Part shown: positions 26,329 to 33,308 of the stretch, piece by piece
Layout: every line of letters starts with the position of its first letter
Position numbering within the stretch: the first letter of the stretch is position 1
Notes under the pieces: model-generated
Seen by the model: only the letters and a program-made list of their open reading frames with translations
Database searches by the model: none
What the model was told of the DNA's origin: nothing
Translations under genes and position numbers: made by a program
Assembly: GCF_004210215.2 (NCBI RefSeq)
Contig: NZ_CP067394.1
Coordinates: 3,286,001-3,350,000 of the forward strand
Length of the DNA stretch: 64,000 bases
DNA from: Cryobacterium sp. SO1
Lineage (GTDB): Bacteria; Actinomycetota; Actinomycetes; Actinomycetales; Microbacteriaceae
Direction: 5' to 3'

Positions 26329-27352
26329 GGAGCACCCCGAGCAGCGCACCGATGGCAGTGGTGACCTGCCCGGTGATCGCGGCCGGGCCGGTGGTCTGGA
26401 TGCGCACCCGGCTGGAGTCGACGAAGTCGACGGTGGATTCGATGCGGCCCACCAGCGGGGTGTCGGCGCTCATCTGGAACCAGCCGGCGGCGCTGCGGAA
26501 CCAGTGCACCGCGAGAGTGTCGCCGGTGACAGAGATCGCGGTGACGCTGTTTCCGGCGTCGATGCCGAACGCGGGACCTTCGAGCACCTGGGTGGCCTGC
26601 GGGAGTCCCACCTCGAGGGCGGCGGCGTGAATGATTTCGTGGCTGCCGGTGCGGATGGCGCCGATCAGGCCCTGCGCCAGGGTGAGCGGGAGCACGACGG
26701 CGGCGGGCCGACCGTGCGGGGCGGCCGGCGTGGTCTGGGGTTCGAGGCGCACCAGGGAACGCAGGGTCTCGCCGATCAGTGCCGTGACGGGGAACGCGGA
26801 GAGTTCCACCGCGTCTTCGTTGGCCGGGTTCGTGCCGTGGTCGTCGAGGCGCTGGCCGCGCACCAGAGAGGCGGCGAAGCCGGCGCGCACGGCGACGGTC
26901 TGCAGGATGGTGCGGCCGCCGCCCCAAGAATGCACGGTGAGGTGCAGGGCCGGTTCGGTGAACAGGCCGAGGAAGGAGAGGACGGCGGGGTGGACCCGGG
27001 CGGGGAAGGTGGTGGGGGCGTGGGCGCCAGGTGCGGTGGCACCAGGCGTGGTGGCGCCGGGCGTGGTGGCGCCGGGCGTGGTGGCGCCGGGCGCGTGGGC
27101 GTCTCCGGCGGGGACGGTTTGGGCGTCGGCGGGGGCCGGCCGCAGCAGGCCCTGGTCGATCAGGCCCAGCTCGGCCACGAGCATCCGTTCGGCACGTTCG
27201 CTCTCGGGCACGTCGTCGGCCCAGGCGGAGTGGAATTCGGCCGGCAGGGTGAGGCCCGGGCAGCTGCTCTGTAGCAAGTGCAGCTGGTCGGCGGTGAGGC
27301 CGAACCGAGCCGGCGTGGTCGGGGCGGCGGCCGCCGCGGTGGAGAAAGCCAT
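26321..27352 (-). CDS. EspG-like ESX secretion-associated protein (tentative)
   Basis: 343 residues from ATG 27352, two bases after the stop of the upstream gene. The fold looks mixed alpha/beta: LTADQLHLLQSSCPGLTLP, a Pro/Ala repeat, then beta-rich ALHLTVHSWGGGRTILQTVA and VHWFRSAAGWFQMS. EspG proteins are cytosolic chaperones that bind PE/PPE-type substrates; length and strand order fit loosely. Residues ~98-118 are a pentapeptide repeat (PGATT), encoded by near-identical 15-bp units at about 27030-27100. Tight packing with both neighbours suggests one operon. I hold the EspG label at low confidence; 'T7SS-linked unknown' is safe. Confidence 0.65.
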   Translation of the reverse strand: MAFSTAAAAAPTTPARFGLTADQLHLLQSSCPGLTLPAEFHSAWADDVPESERAERMLVAELGLIDQGLLRPAPADAQTVPAGDAHAPGATTPGATTPGATTPGATAPGAHAPTTFPARVHPAVLSFLGLFTEPALHLTVHSWGGGRTILQTVAVRAGFAASLVRGQRLDDHGTNPANEDAVELSAFPVTALIGETLRSLVRLEPQTTPAAPHGRPAAVVLPLTLAQGLIGAIRTGSHEIIHAAALEVGLPQATQVLEGPAFGIDAGNSVTAISVTGDTLAVHWFRSAAGWFQMSADTPLVGRIESTVDFVDSSRVRIQTTGPAAITGQVTTAIGALLGVLRG

Positions 27353-27354
27353 GG

Positions 27355-27843
27355 TTACCAGCCCCGTCGGTGGAAGGTGTCGGCCAGGTCGAGCCACTCG
27401 GGCGAGCCCGGGGTGGGGAGCTCTCGCACCGTGCGGATGAGTTCGTCGGCTTCGCTCACCAGCGCGCGGGGCACCTCGGTGCCGAAGAACTCGAAGATGT
27501 TCTCGGCGCCCTCTGTGATCACCTCAACGGTGTTTCCCACCAGGCGGGCCGCGTCGTTCCAGCGGTCCGAGATCCACTGTTCGGCTTCGACGATGGCCGC
27601 TTTCACCGCTTCGACCGAGCGGATGTGCGCGTCGATCCTGTCGGCGGCCTCTTCGAGCGAGGTGGCGGACACGTCGAGGTTCGTGGCACGCTCACCGAGC
27701 TGCTCGATGAAGCTGGCCGCGGCCGCCGAGACCCAGGTTGTTCCCACGGCGGATCGCAGCGTCGTGGCGCGGGTACGGGTGTCGTCGGCGAGGGTGCGCA
27801 GCGCGGCGGATTGCCGGCCGAGTGCCGCCATATCGCCGTACAT
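27355..27843 (-). CDS. WXG100/ESX-type helical protein with C-terminal extension
   Basis: 162 residues from ATG 27843 with GGGAGA upstream; a longer open frame to 28470 runs through repeats and is not coding. The N-terminal ~90 residues form a helix-turn-helix like WXG100 proteins, LRTLADDTRTRATTLRSAVG then TTWVSAAAASFIEQLGERAT, where W-V-S stands at the WxG turn. A C-terminal helical part follows (IVEAEQWISDRWNDAARLVG and FEFFGTEVPRALV). It is probably a secreted substrate or a partner of one. It ends two bases before the EspG-like gene. Confidence 0.75.
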   Translation of the reverse strand: MYGDMAALGRQSAALRTLADDTRTRATTLRSAVGTTWVSAAAASFIEQLGERATNLDVSATSLEEAADRIDAHIRSVEAVKAAIVEAEQWISDRWNDAARLVGNTVEVITEGAENIFEFFGTEVPRALVSEADELIRTVRELPTPGSPEWLDLADTFHRRGW

Positions 27844-28064
27844 GCGGTCTCCCTGGTGATGGATGCTGCCGATGGTGCCGCGCGGGTGGTGCGGGTGCTG
27901 CGCGTGACGCCGCGGGTGGCGCGGGTGCTGCGCGTGACGCCGCGGGTGGCGCGGGTGCCGCCGGCGTGACGCGGCGGGTGACATGAGTGCTGCCGGCGTG
28001 ACGCGGCGGATTGACCAAAGGCGTGACCGGGAACCGGCCACGCCTTTACTCACACGATGCGGAA
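27844..28064. repeat. GC-rich degenerate tandem repeat between WXG genes
   Basis: From about 27885 to 28010 the sequence repeats a ~30-bp unit containing GGGTGCTGCGCGTGACGCCG, two copies nearly perfect and others diverged. No gene is supported. Long open frames cross it only because it lacks stops. Confidence 0.75.
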
Positions 28065-28361
28065 TCAGCCGCCGATGCCGCGGGCGAGCTCGCTGTCGAC
28101 GTTCTCCAGGGCGGTGGCCGCCCGGGTCAGGAACTCCGACATGCCCTGCAGGCCGTTGACGGCCTCGGTGGTGCCCTTGGTGAACTGCTCGTACGAGGTG
28201 TGGAAGGCGCCCGATGCGGCGTCGGTGACGAAGCCACCCGCGACGAGGTTGTTGACCAGGCTCTGCAGCTGCGACAGCTTGGCGGTGAGGTCGTCCTTGC
28301 CTGCGATCAGGCTGCGCGACGCATCGGTCATCTCGCCGTAAGTTACGTTCATATTCGCCAT
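28065..28361 (-). CDS. WXG100-family protein lacking the WxG residues
   Basis: 98 residues, the size of ESAT-6/CFP-10 proteins, which fold as antiparallel helical hairpin dimers and leave through the type VII machine. The pattern fits: LTAKLSQLQSLVNNLVAGGF, turn, then GAFHTSYEQFTKGTTEAVNG, with 'AF' after the turn. The WxG itself is replaced by F-V-T (GGFVTDAASGAF). The start ATG 28361 follows GAGGAG at usable spacing. It lies upstream of the longer WXG-type protein and is a likely partner or substrate. Confidence 0.85.
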   Translation of the reverse strand: MANMNVTYGEMTDASRSLIAGKDDLTAKLSQLQSLVNNLVAGGFVTDAASGAFHTSYEQFTKGTTEAVNGLQGMSEFLTRAATALENVDSELARGIGG

Positions 28362-28515
28362 GAGTTACTGCTCCTCTTATTAGTAGTTTGGGGCCAACCC
28401 CCTCAGGCCGACCGACTATGTACAACCTAACGAACCTGCGTTGCTCGGCGGAATGGGCAGCACTCCCCATGCACTCCCCACCGCAGGTTGAGCCCGTCGG
28501 AGCCGCACCTGTTTA

Positions 28516-28587
28516 AGAGGAAAAAGTGACATTACAAGGACGGGATTGGGGATCGGATCCTATTTCCCGGCCTTTATCCTTATAAAC
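28516..28587. repeat. ~70-nt imperfect palindrome, copy C
   Basis: GTTTAAGAGGAAAAAGTGAC, a core AAGGACGGGATTGG..GATCCTATTTCC, and a right arm CCTTTATCCTTATAAACG. The ends GTTTA and TAAAC pair. Related to copies A, B and D. Confidence 0.82.
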
Positions 28588-28667
28588 GTCCGTCGCTGAC
28601 GACGAAATTGGGGCACTCCGTGGCCGTGTGCCGGGTCTACTCTGGCCATACTGCGGATGGGAGCGCG

Positions 28668-29165
28668 ATGCGCCGGTTGGGTGAATACCGAATTCTCCGC
28701 TGGGAGTTCAAGCTGTTGTAGGTCGTCGGCGTCCTCCTCGCTGGATACGCCGTCTCCTGGCCGCTCGAGCTGTTCCAGGCCGGCCCAGTCGCGCTGTCGC
28801 TCGTCTCGTCGGTCGTCACGGTTTACGGTCTCGTTCTGGGCGCTCGGATGTTTCGCGGCCGCGGTGAACCAATCCGACCACCGCGGCCATGGTGGAAGAT
28901 GACCGCGCGACGGAAACTGAGTCGACGGCTCGGCATTCTCTTCGCGGTGCTGTGTGTTTTGGGGGTGGTGAGTTCGATACTCCTGGCGTTCGGCATCCCG
29001 CCGGATCAACCCCCGGTTGATGCGTCTGCCGCCCTCGCGTCGGTCCTCGCGGAACTGCAGTTCGGCGTCATTGCGTTCCTGTACCTCAACTCGGCCTCCC
29101 GACAACCGAAGCCCGACGTACCGCCATCAGCTCCGACCTTCCGGCCGACGATAAAACTGCCATAG
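28668..29165 (+). pseudogene. Four-helix membrane protein gene with an in-frame amber stop
   Basis: A continuous frame reads MRRLGEYRILRWEFKLL, a TAG stop at 28719, then VVGVLLAGYAVSWPLELF, ALSLVSSVVTVYGLVLG, LFAVLCVLGVVSSILLAFGI and SVLAELQFGVIAFLYL before the true stop. ATG 28668 has GGGAG close before it. No start codon lies between the TAG and ATG 28848, so reinitiation would lose two of four helices. One base change (for example CAG to TAG) would explain it. It is the only + strand gene in the secretion locus. The family is unknown; it could be a recent nonsense mutation or a sequencing error. Confidence 0.6.
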
Positions 29166-29190
29166 TGGTGAGCCACTGAGCCTGGTCACG

Positions 29191-29216
29191 GGGTCTCGAC
29201 GAACTCGACCAACGGG
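29191..29216. repeat. Dispersed TCTCGACGAACTCGACCA repeat
   Basis: Single copy of the dispersed element between convergent genes. Confidence 0.8.
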
Positions 29217-29238
29217 GTCGTCAGGAAACAGCTGCGGC

Positions 29239-30105
29239 CTAGGAGTACGACTCGGCAGCGCCGAGGGGCTCGCCGGAGCGCCAGTAGTTCACCGCGAGCA
29301 ACAGGCCGCCGGCCAGCAGAGCCAGGCCGATCACCAGGGTGGTGATGAAGAACGGGGTGTCCTCGAAACCGAGGGCGATCCAGCACAGGCCGAGGAAAGC
29401 GCCGCCGAGGCCGGCGATCCACAGGTCGAAGCGCCAGCGGAAGGTGAGCCAACGCCAGGTGCGCTTGCCGGCGCTGCCGGTGACGGCATCCGGGTGCCGC
29501 GCAATGTGACTCAGGTACACGGCTTTCTTCACCAGCGACACCAGGATCACCGTGAACAGCGCGGCGGCCAGGCCGCCGTAGGAGGCCAGCAGCATCCACA
29601 CCGCGGTGGCGTTCTCGTCTTGCAGGCCGGCGGGCCACGCCGTACCGCCGATGAGGTTCTTCAGTGGGATCAGCACCAACACCGCCCACGCGGCCAGGGG
29701 CACCAGCAGCCAGGCGGCGTGCAGGCCCAACGGCAGCGGCTTGAACTTGGCGGTGGTGGATCCTCCGCGCCAGAAGGTCGTGTCCCGCTCGGCCATCACG
29801 CCGCGGCGGCGCAAATACCCCGGGATCAGGAAGCACGCGGCGGCCACCAGGATCGCGGCCGGGATCGCGGTCATGGCCGACAGCGACGAGAGTTCCCGCT
29901 CGACGAAGCCGAACTCCGCCCGGTACGACAGGTTCTCCTCGTTGATGCGGGCCAGGGCGTCGGCCTGCAACGAGGAGATGCCCACGATGGTGACAAAGAG
30001 CAGCACGACCGCCGCGAAGGTGAGCACCACCCCGATCGAGAGCAGGATCAGGCCCCGGGTGTTGCGACCTGTCGTGACTTCGGGCGTGGTGGTGCTGTGG
30101 CTCAT
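29239..30105 (-). CDS. T7SS-locus membrane protein, unknown family
   Basis: 288 residues with about six membrane helices, e.g. LILLSIGVVLTFAAVVLLFV, TAIPAAILVAAACFLIPGY, AWLLVPLAAWAVLVLIPL and a C-terminal pair around FITTLVIGLALLAGGLLLAV. An extracytoplasmic loop (ADALARINEENLSYRAEFGF) lies between helices 1 and 2. It overlaps the upstream gene's stop by four bases, so it belongs to the same transcript. It may be a membrane part of the secretion machine, but shows no similarity I recognise to EccB, EccD or EccE. Confidence 0.78.
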   Translation of the reverse strand: MSHSTTTPEVTTGRNTRGLILLSIGVVLTFAAVVLLFVTIVGISSLQADALARINEENLSYRAEFGFVERELSSLSAMTAIPAAILVAAACFLIPGYLRRRGVMAERDTTFWRGGSTTAKFKPLPLGLHAAWLLVPLAAWAVLVLIPLKNLIGGTAWPAGLQDENATAVWMLLASYGGLAAALFTVILVSLVKKAVYLSHIARHPDAVTGSAGKRTWRWLTFRWRFDLWIAGLGGAFLGLCWIALGFEDTPFFITTLVIGLALLAGGLLLAVNYWRSGEPLGAAESYS

Positions 30106-30692
30106 ATCGAGTCGGCCTTCCAGGTGATCGAGTCAACGATCGCGTCGAACAGTTCGGTGAAGAGCTCGGGGCTCTCCACCATCGGTGCAGAAATTGTGAT
30201 GCGCAGCAGGTCATTGCTGTGCGGGCGGGGCAGCCAGTACACGACGCGCAACGACGGCACCTTCTCGCCGCCGACCCGTTGTTGGGCGAACTCGGATTCC
30301 CTGGCCACCGGCCCGGTCTGCTGTTCGAGCAGCACGGCTCCGGGCAGAGCGGCGCGCAGTCGGTCGGCCAGGTCCAGTTCCGCCGGCGCGAGCACCGGCC
30401 AGCTTTCAATCGTGGAGAGCATCGCGGCGGGGAACGGGATGCCGGGCATGAGTTCCAGCGACAGTGCGAACGACGTGGCACCGGCATCCCGGGCCTGCTC
30501 GGCGCTCTTCACGAACTCGTCGCGGGTCTGCCGGCGCAGCCGCGCCGAGCGGTCGCTGCCGCCGACCTGTTCCTTCACCATGGCCACGATGCGCTTGGTC
30601 ATCGCGGTCTCGTCCTGCAACGGGATGACCGCCCAGGTGCCGGGCAGGATGATCGAATAGGTCTGGTCCGGGCTGACTACCTCGCGGGTCAC
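30102..30692 (-). CDS. T7SS-locus soluble protein, unknown function
   Basis: 196 residues, no signal peptide or membrane helix. It opens PDQTYSIILPGTWAVIPLQD, a PsbP/DUF1795-like beta opening, followed by helices and LRVVYWLPRPHSNDLLRITI near the C-terminus. The next gene upstream has a related plan (VNPDQTWYPIPLGG.. and a C-terminal strand with YVQLVFSAEG), so both may share a fold. It overlaps neighbours on both sides by four bases, indicating translational coupling. Confidence 0.75.
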   Translation of the reverse strand: MTREVVSPDQTYSIILPGTWAVIPLQDETAMTKRIVAMVKEQVGGSDRSARLRRQTRDEFVKSAEQARDAGATSFALSLELMPGIPFPAAMLSTIESWPVLAPAELDLADRLRAALPGAVLLEQQTGPVARESEFAQQRVGGEKVPSLRVVYWLPRPHSNDLLRITISAPMVESPELFTELFDAIVDSITWKADSI

Positions 30693-31330
30693 GCGGACAC
30701 CTCGAGTTCGATGCGCAGGGCCGCGACAACCTCTTCGGTCTGGCGCGGCATGTTGACGAACGCGCCGACGCCTTCGGCGGAGAAGACCAGCTGCACGTAC
30801 TGCGCAGCGCCGGGCGGGAAGACGGCGAAGACCGTGCGCTCCTCGATGGTGGCTTCGTCGTCGCCGGGGTCGCGGCGGGAGATGAAGGTGTGCGCGGCGA
30901 CGAATGGCCCGGCGGGTACCTCACCTGTCCAGGTGGTCACGCCGAGGTACTCGGTGCCCGGGAACCGCCGGCCCTCGTCGGCCTGCAGGCCGGCGAGGTA
31001 GGTCGCGGCGGCCTGCTCGCTGGTGAGGCCGACGCCGATGTCGGTGAGTTCGAAGCCGAGAGCGCAGGAGGCCCGGCCGGATTCGGGGTAGGGAATCCAC
31101 ACGGCGCAGCTGATCCGCGGGTTGCCGATGCCGGCGAGACGCACCTGCAACGTCGTGAGTTGGCCGCCGAGCGTGCGGCGGCTGACGGCATCCGCCACCA
31201 CATCAGCGGCGAGGGTCTCCCCCCACAGGGCGGTCTCCGGGCCCCCGAGCGGAATCGGATACCAGGTCTGGTCAGGGTTGACGCTGAGGTCGACGATGTC
31301 CCTGGTAGGAAGCGGGGTACGCGAAGTCAT
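30689..31330 (-). CDS. T7SS-locus soluble protein, possible fold-mate of the next gene
   Basis: 213 residues from ATG 31330, with GGGAGAG upstream. It has beta-rich segments (LTTLQVRLAGIGNPRISCAV, SCALGFELTDIG, TVFAVFPPGAAQYVQLVFSA) and no signal peptide. It overlaps the downstream gene by four bases and starts five bases before the stop of the LXG-like gene would be reached on the same strand, so the whole block is packed as an operon. Function unknown; a chaperone or immunity role for the upstream long substrate is possible. Confidence 0.75.
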   Translation of the reverse strand: MTSRTPLPTRDIVDLSVNPDQTWYPIPLGGPETALWGETLAADVVADAVSRRTLGGQLTTLQVRLAGIGNPRISCAVWIPYPESGRASCALGFELTDIGVGLTSEQAAATYLAGLQADEGRRFPGTEYLGVTTWTGEVPAGPFVAAHTFISRRDPGDDEATIEERTVFAVFPPGAAQYVQLVFSAEGVGAFVNMPRQTEEVVAALRIELEVSA

Positions 31331-31334
31331 CGGT

Positions 31335-32669
31335 CTAGTCTCTCCCGACTGTCTTCTGCGCCTGATCCACGACACCCGAGTACTCGCCGAGGAAGGGCTC
31401 CATCGGGTTCTCGATCAGGTTGTCCACGGCCTTGTACATGGTGTTCAGCTGGTAGGTCGAGAGCATCACGCCCTGGATGACCATGGGCGCGTCGAGCAGG
31501 CCCGGCGCCTTCGCGGCCATCCGGTAGAAGTCCAGAAGGTCGGTGTTCAGCTTGAGCAGGTTGGTCGGCGCGAGGTTGTCCAAGGTGGGCAGCGCCTTCT
31601 CGGCCGCCTCTCGCAGCAACTGCGCCGGTCCGGCACCGGGGGTGATCTCGGGCACGAAGGACTTCTTGAACGCCTCGCCCAACGAATCCTTGAACGGCTT
31701 CACCACGACTGCCGCCGCATCGTCCACGCTCATGTAGGCGGAGCTGTGTCGGCCGACGCCGCTGAGCTGGCGGCTGAGCGCCGGAGCGCCATCCATGCTG
31801 TGGGCGGCCTTGGTGATCATGGATGCGCGCAGGTACTTGGCGCCGATCGAGAAAATCTTGCCGCCGAAGACCGACAGCACCGCTCCGACCGCCGCACCGG
31901 CGACCGCCCACCAGCTGCCGTCGCCGTTGATGGCCTTGATGGTGGCTTCGATGAGCGTGAGGAGCGCGCCGACGGCGGCGAGAACCAGCAACACCTGGCC
32001 GAGGATGGGCACCCAGGCCAGGAAGATGGCGAGCACGCCGGCCCAGTCGCAGATCACCTTGAGAATGTCGAGCGCCTTTGCGCCCCAGTCATCCCACCAG
32101 CTGTCGTTGAGGTCCTGGCTCTTCTTGCCCTCGACAACCTCGAGGATGGCCGTGATGGCCGTCTCGGCCGCCTGGTTCTTCACGGCGAGAGCCGCGTGCC
32201 ACTCCCCCTGGGCTGCCTGCAGCGCCTGGCCGGCGGCCTGGGCGGCATCGTCGGCCTTGTCGGCGGCGGCCGTGTCGGTGGCGGTGGTTTCCGGGGTGGC
32301 GCTGGCGGCCGTGGCGGCGGTGCGGGTCGCGGCACGGCCGGCGGTTTCGGCGGCGGTTTCCTTGTCGCCGATGTGCGCGATGGCGGTGTTCGCGGAGTCC
32401 TGCGCGATGCGCAGCTGCGCGGAGTAGGTGATCAGGGCTGACGCGGTGCCGGCGTAACGGTCCTTGGCCTTGCTGATGTCGTCGGCGACGTTGCCGGCCT
32501 CTTCGCGGATCGCGTCGATGGCCTTGGACGTCATGCCCTCCACCGACTTGATCGAATTGAGGGTGGTCACCGAGCGGGCGATCGCGTTGGCGATCTCGGC
32601 GTAGTGCTGTGCCTTGGTGCGCAACAGATCCGGGTCACCCTCGAGGGCACGGAATTCGGTGTCGGTCAT
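31335..32669 (-). CDS. LXG/WXG-like candidate T7SS substrate
   Basis: 444 residues. The N-terminal ~110 residues are a helical hairpin (LLRTKAQHYAEIANAIARSV, ISKAKDRYAGTASALITYSA) with the look of a fused WXG100 domain. An Ala/Thr-rich linker follows (TAATAASATPETTATDTAAA, ~120-140). Then come a hydrophobic middle region (DWAGVLAIFLAWVPILGQVL, LVLAAVGALLTLIEATIKAI, WWAVAGAAVGAVLSVFGGKI) and a C-terminal helical domain without a known toxin motif. The plan, targeting domain plus glycine-zipper-like membrane segments plus variable end, resembles pore-forming LXG effectors. It sits next to a small partner gene and the ATPase gene. Confidence 0.72.
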   Translation of the reverse strand: MTDTEFRALEGDPDLLRTKAQHYAEIANAIARSVTTLNSIKSVEGMTSKAIDAIREEAGNVADDISKAKDRYAGTASALITYSAQLRIAQDSANTAIAHIGDKETAAETAGRAATRTAATAASATPETTATDTAAADKADDAAQAAGQALQAAQGEWHAALAVKNQAAETAITAILEVVEGKKSQDLNDSWWDDWGAKALDILKVICDWAGVLAIFLAWVPILGQVLLVLAAVGALLTLIEATIKAINGDGSWWAVAGAAVGAVLSVFGGKIFSIGAKYLRASMITKAAHSMDGAPALSRQLSGVGRHSSAYMSVDDAAAVVVKPFKDSLGEAFKKSFVPEITPGAGPAQLLREAAEKALPTLDNLAPTNLLKLNTDLLDFYRMAAKAPGLLDAPMVIQGVMLSTYQLNTMYKAVDNLIENPMEPFLGEYSGVVDQAQKTVGRD

Positions 32670-32736
32670 GATGATTCCTTCGGCAGGCTGCGGGAAGTTC
32701 TCGGGGTGGCCGGGCGGGCAGGACGCGTGACCGGGG

Positions 32737-33051
32737 TCACAGCGGGGTGGCGGTCTGCAGCGGCGGTGCCGAGTCGGTGAGGGCCTTCGCGAGGCCGTCG
32801 TCCACCTGGGTGAACCCGTCGGTGATGCCGTCGATCTTCTTCCGCAGAGCCTCGACCGCTTCGGTCATGGCCTTGCGCTTGTCGTTCCACTTGTGCGCGA
32901 AGTCTTCGACGTGGCCGCCGAGGTTCTCGTGACCGGTGGCGGTGGCCACGTCGTCGCTGAACTCGTCGGCGTTGGAGAATTCGGACACCACGGCATCCAG
33001 GTCGTCCCGCAGCTGATGAAGCAGCTGCAGGTTGATGATGAGATCACTCAT
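32737..33051 (-). CDS. Small ESX-type partner protein (EspC/WXG100-like)
   Basis: 104 residues, all helical, no signal peptide. NLQLLHQLRDDLDAVVSEFS is helix 1. HVEDFAHKWNDKRKAMTEAV is helix 2, with a Trp near the turn but no WxG. ALRKKIDGITDGFTQVDDGL is helix 3. The length and heptad pattern fit small type VII proteins that pair with long LXG-type substrates. It lies directly upstream of the long substrate gene and downstream of the ATPase gene. Confidence 0.75.
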   Translation of the reverse strand: MSDLIINLQLLHQLRDDLDAVVSEFSNADEFSDDVATATGHENLGGHVEDFAHKWNDKRKAMTEAVEALRKKIDGITDGFTQVDDGLAKALTDSAPPLQTATPL

Positions 33052-33184
33052 GATCGGTTCCCCCTAGGTCTTCGGCTGGGTCGGCTGGGCCGCGACGGAT
33101 GCGCGTTGGCCGACTGCCTGTTAGCACAGTACCGAACCCGGCAAACGGGTTCGATGGGCAGCGGTCCCCATCACGCTCCTCACC

Positions 33185-33297
33185 AGGTCTCGACAAGCTC
33201 GACCAACGACACCGGCGCACCCATCCGTTGATCGAGCTTGTCGAGATCCCACGAGGTCTCGACAGGCTCGACCAACGAGACAAGCTCGACCAACGGG
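33185..33297. repeat. Cluster of dispersed TCTCGACAAGCTCGACCA repeats
   Basis: Two forward copies, one inverted copy and one truncated CAAGCTCGACCAACG lie between the ATPase gene and the small partner gene. The inverted pair could fold into a hairpin inside the operon. Confidence 0.85.
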
Positions 33298-33308
33298 AGC
33301 GGGAGTCG

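Noticed and set aside
27844..28470. N-terminal extension of the 162-residue WXG-type protein (371 residues in total)
   Set aside because: It runs through a tandem repeat and the opposite frame of another WXG gene; a good start with a ribosome binding site exists at 27843.
28560..29105. A 181-codon minus-strand gene
   Set aside because: Antisense to the interrupted membrane gene; charged low-complexity sequence with no helices or motif.
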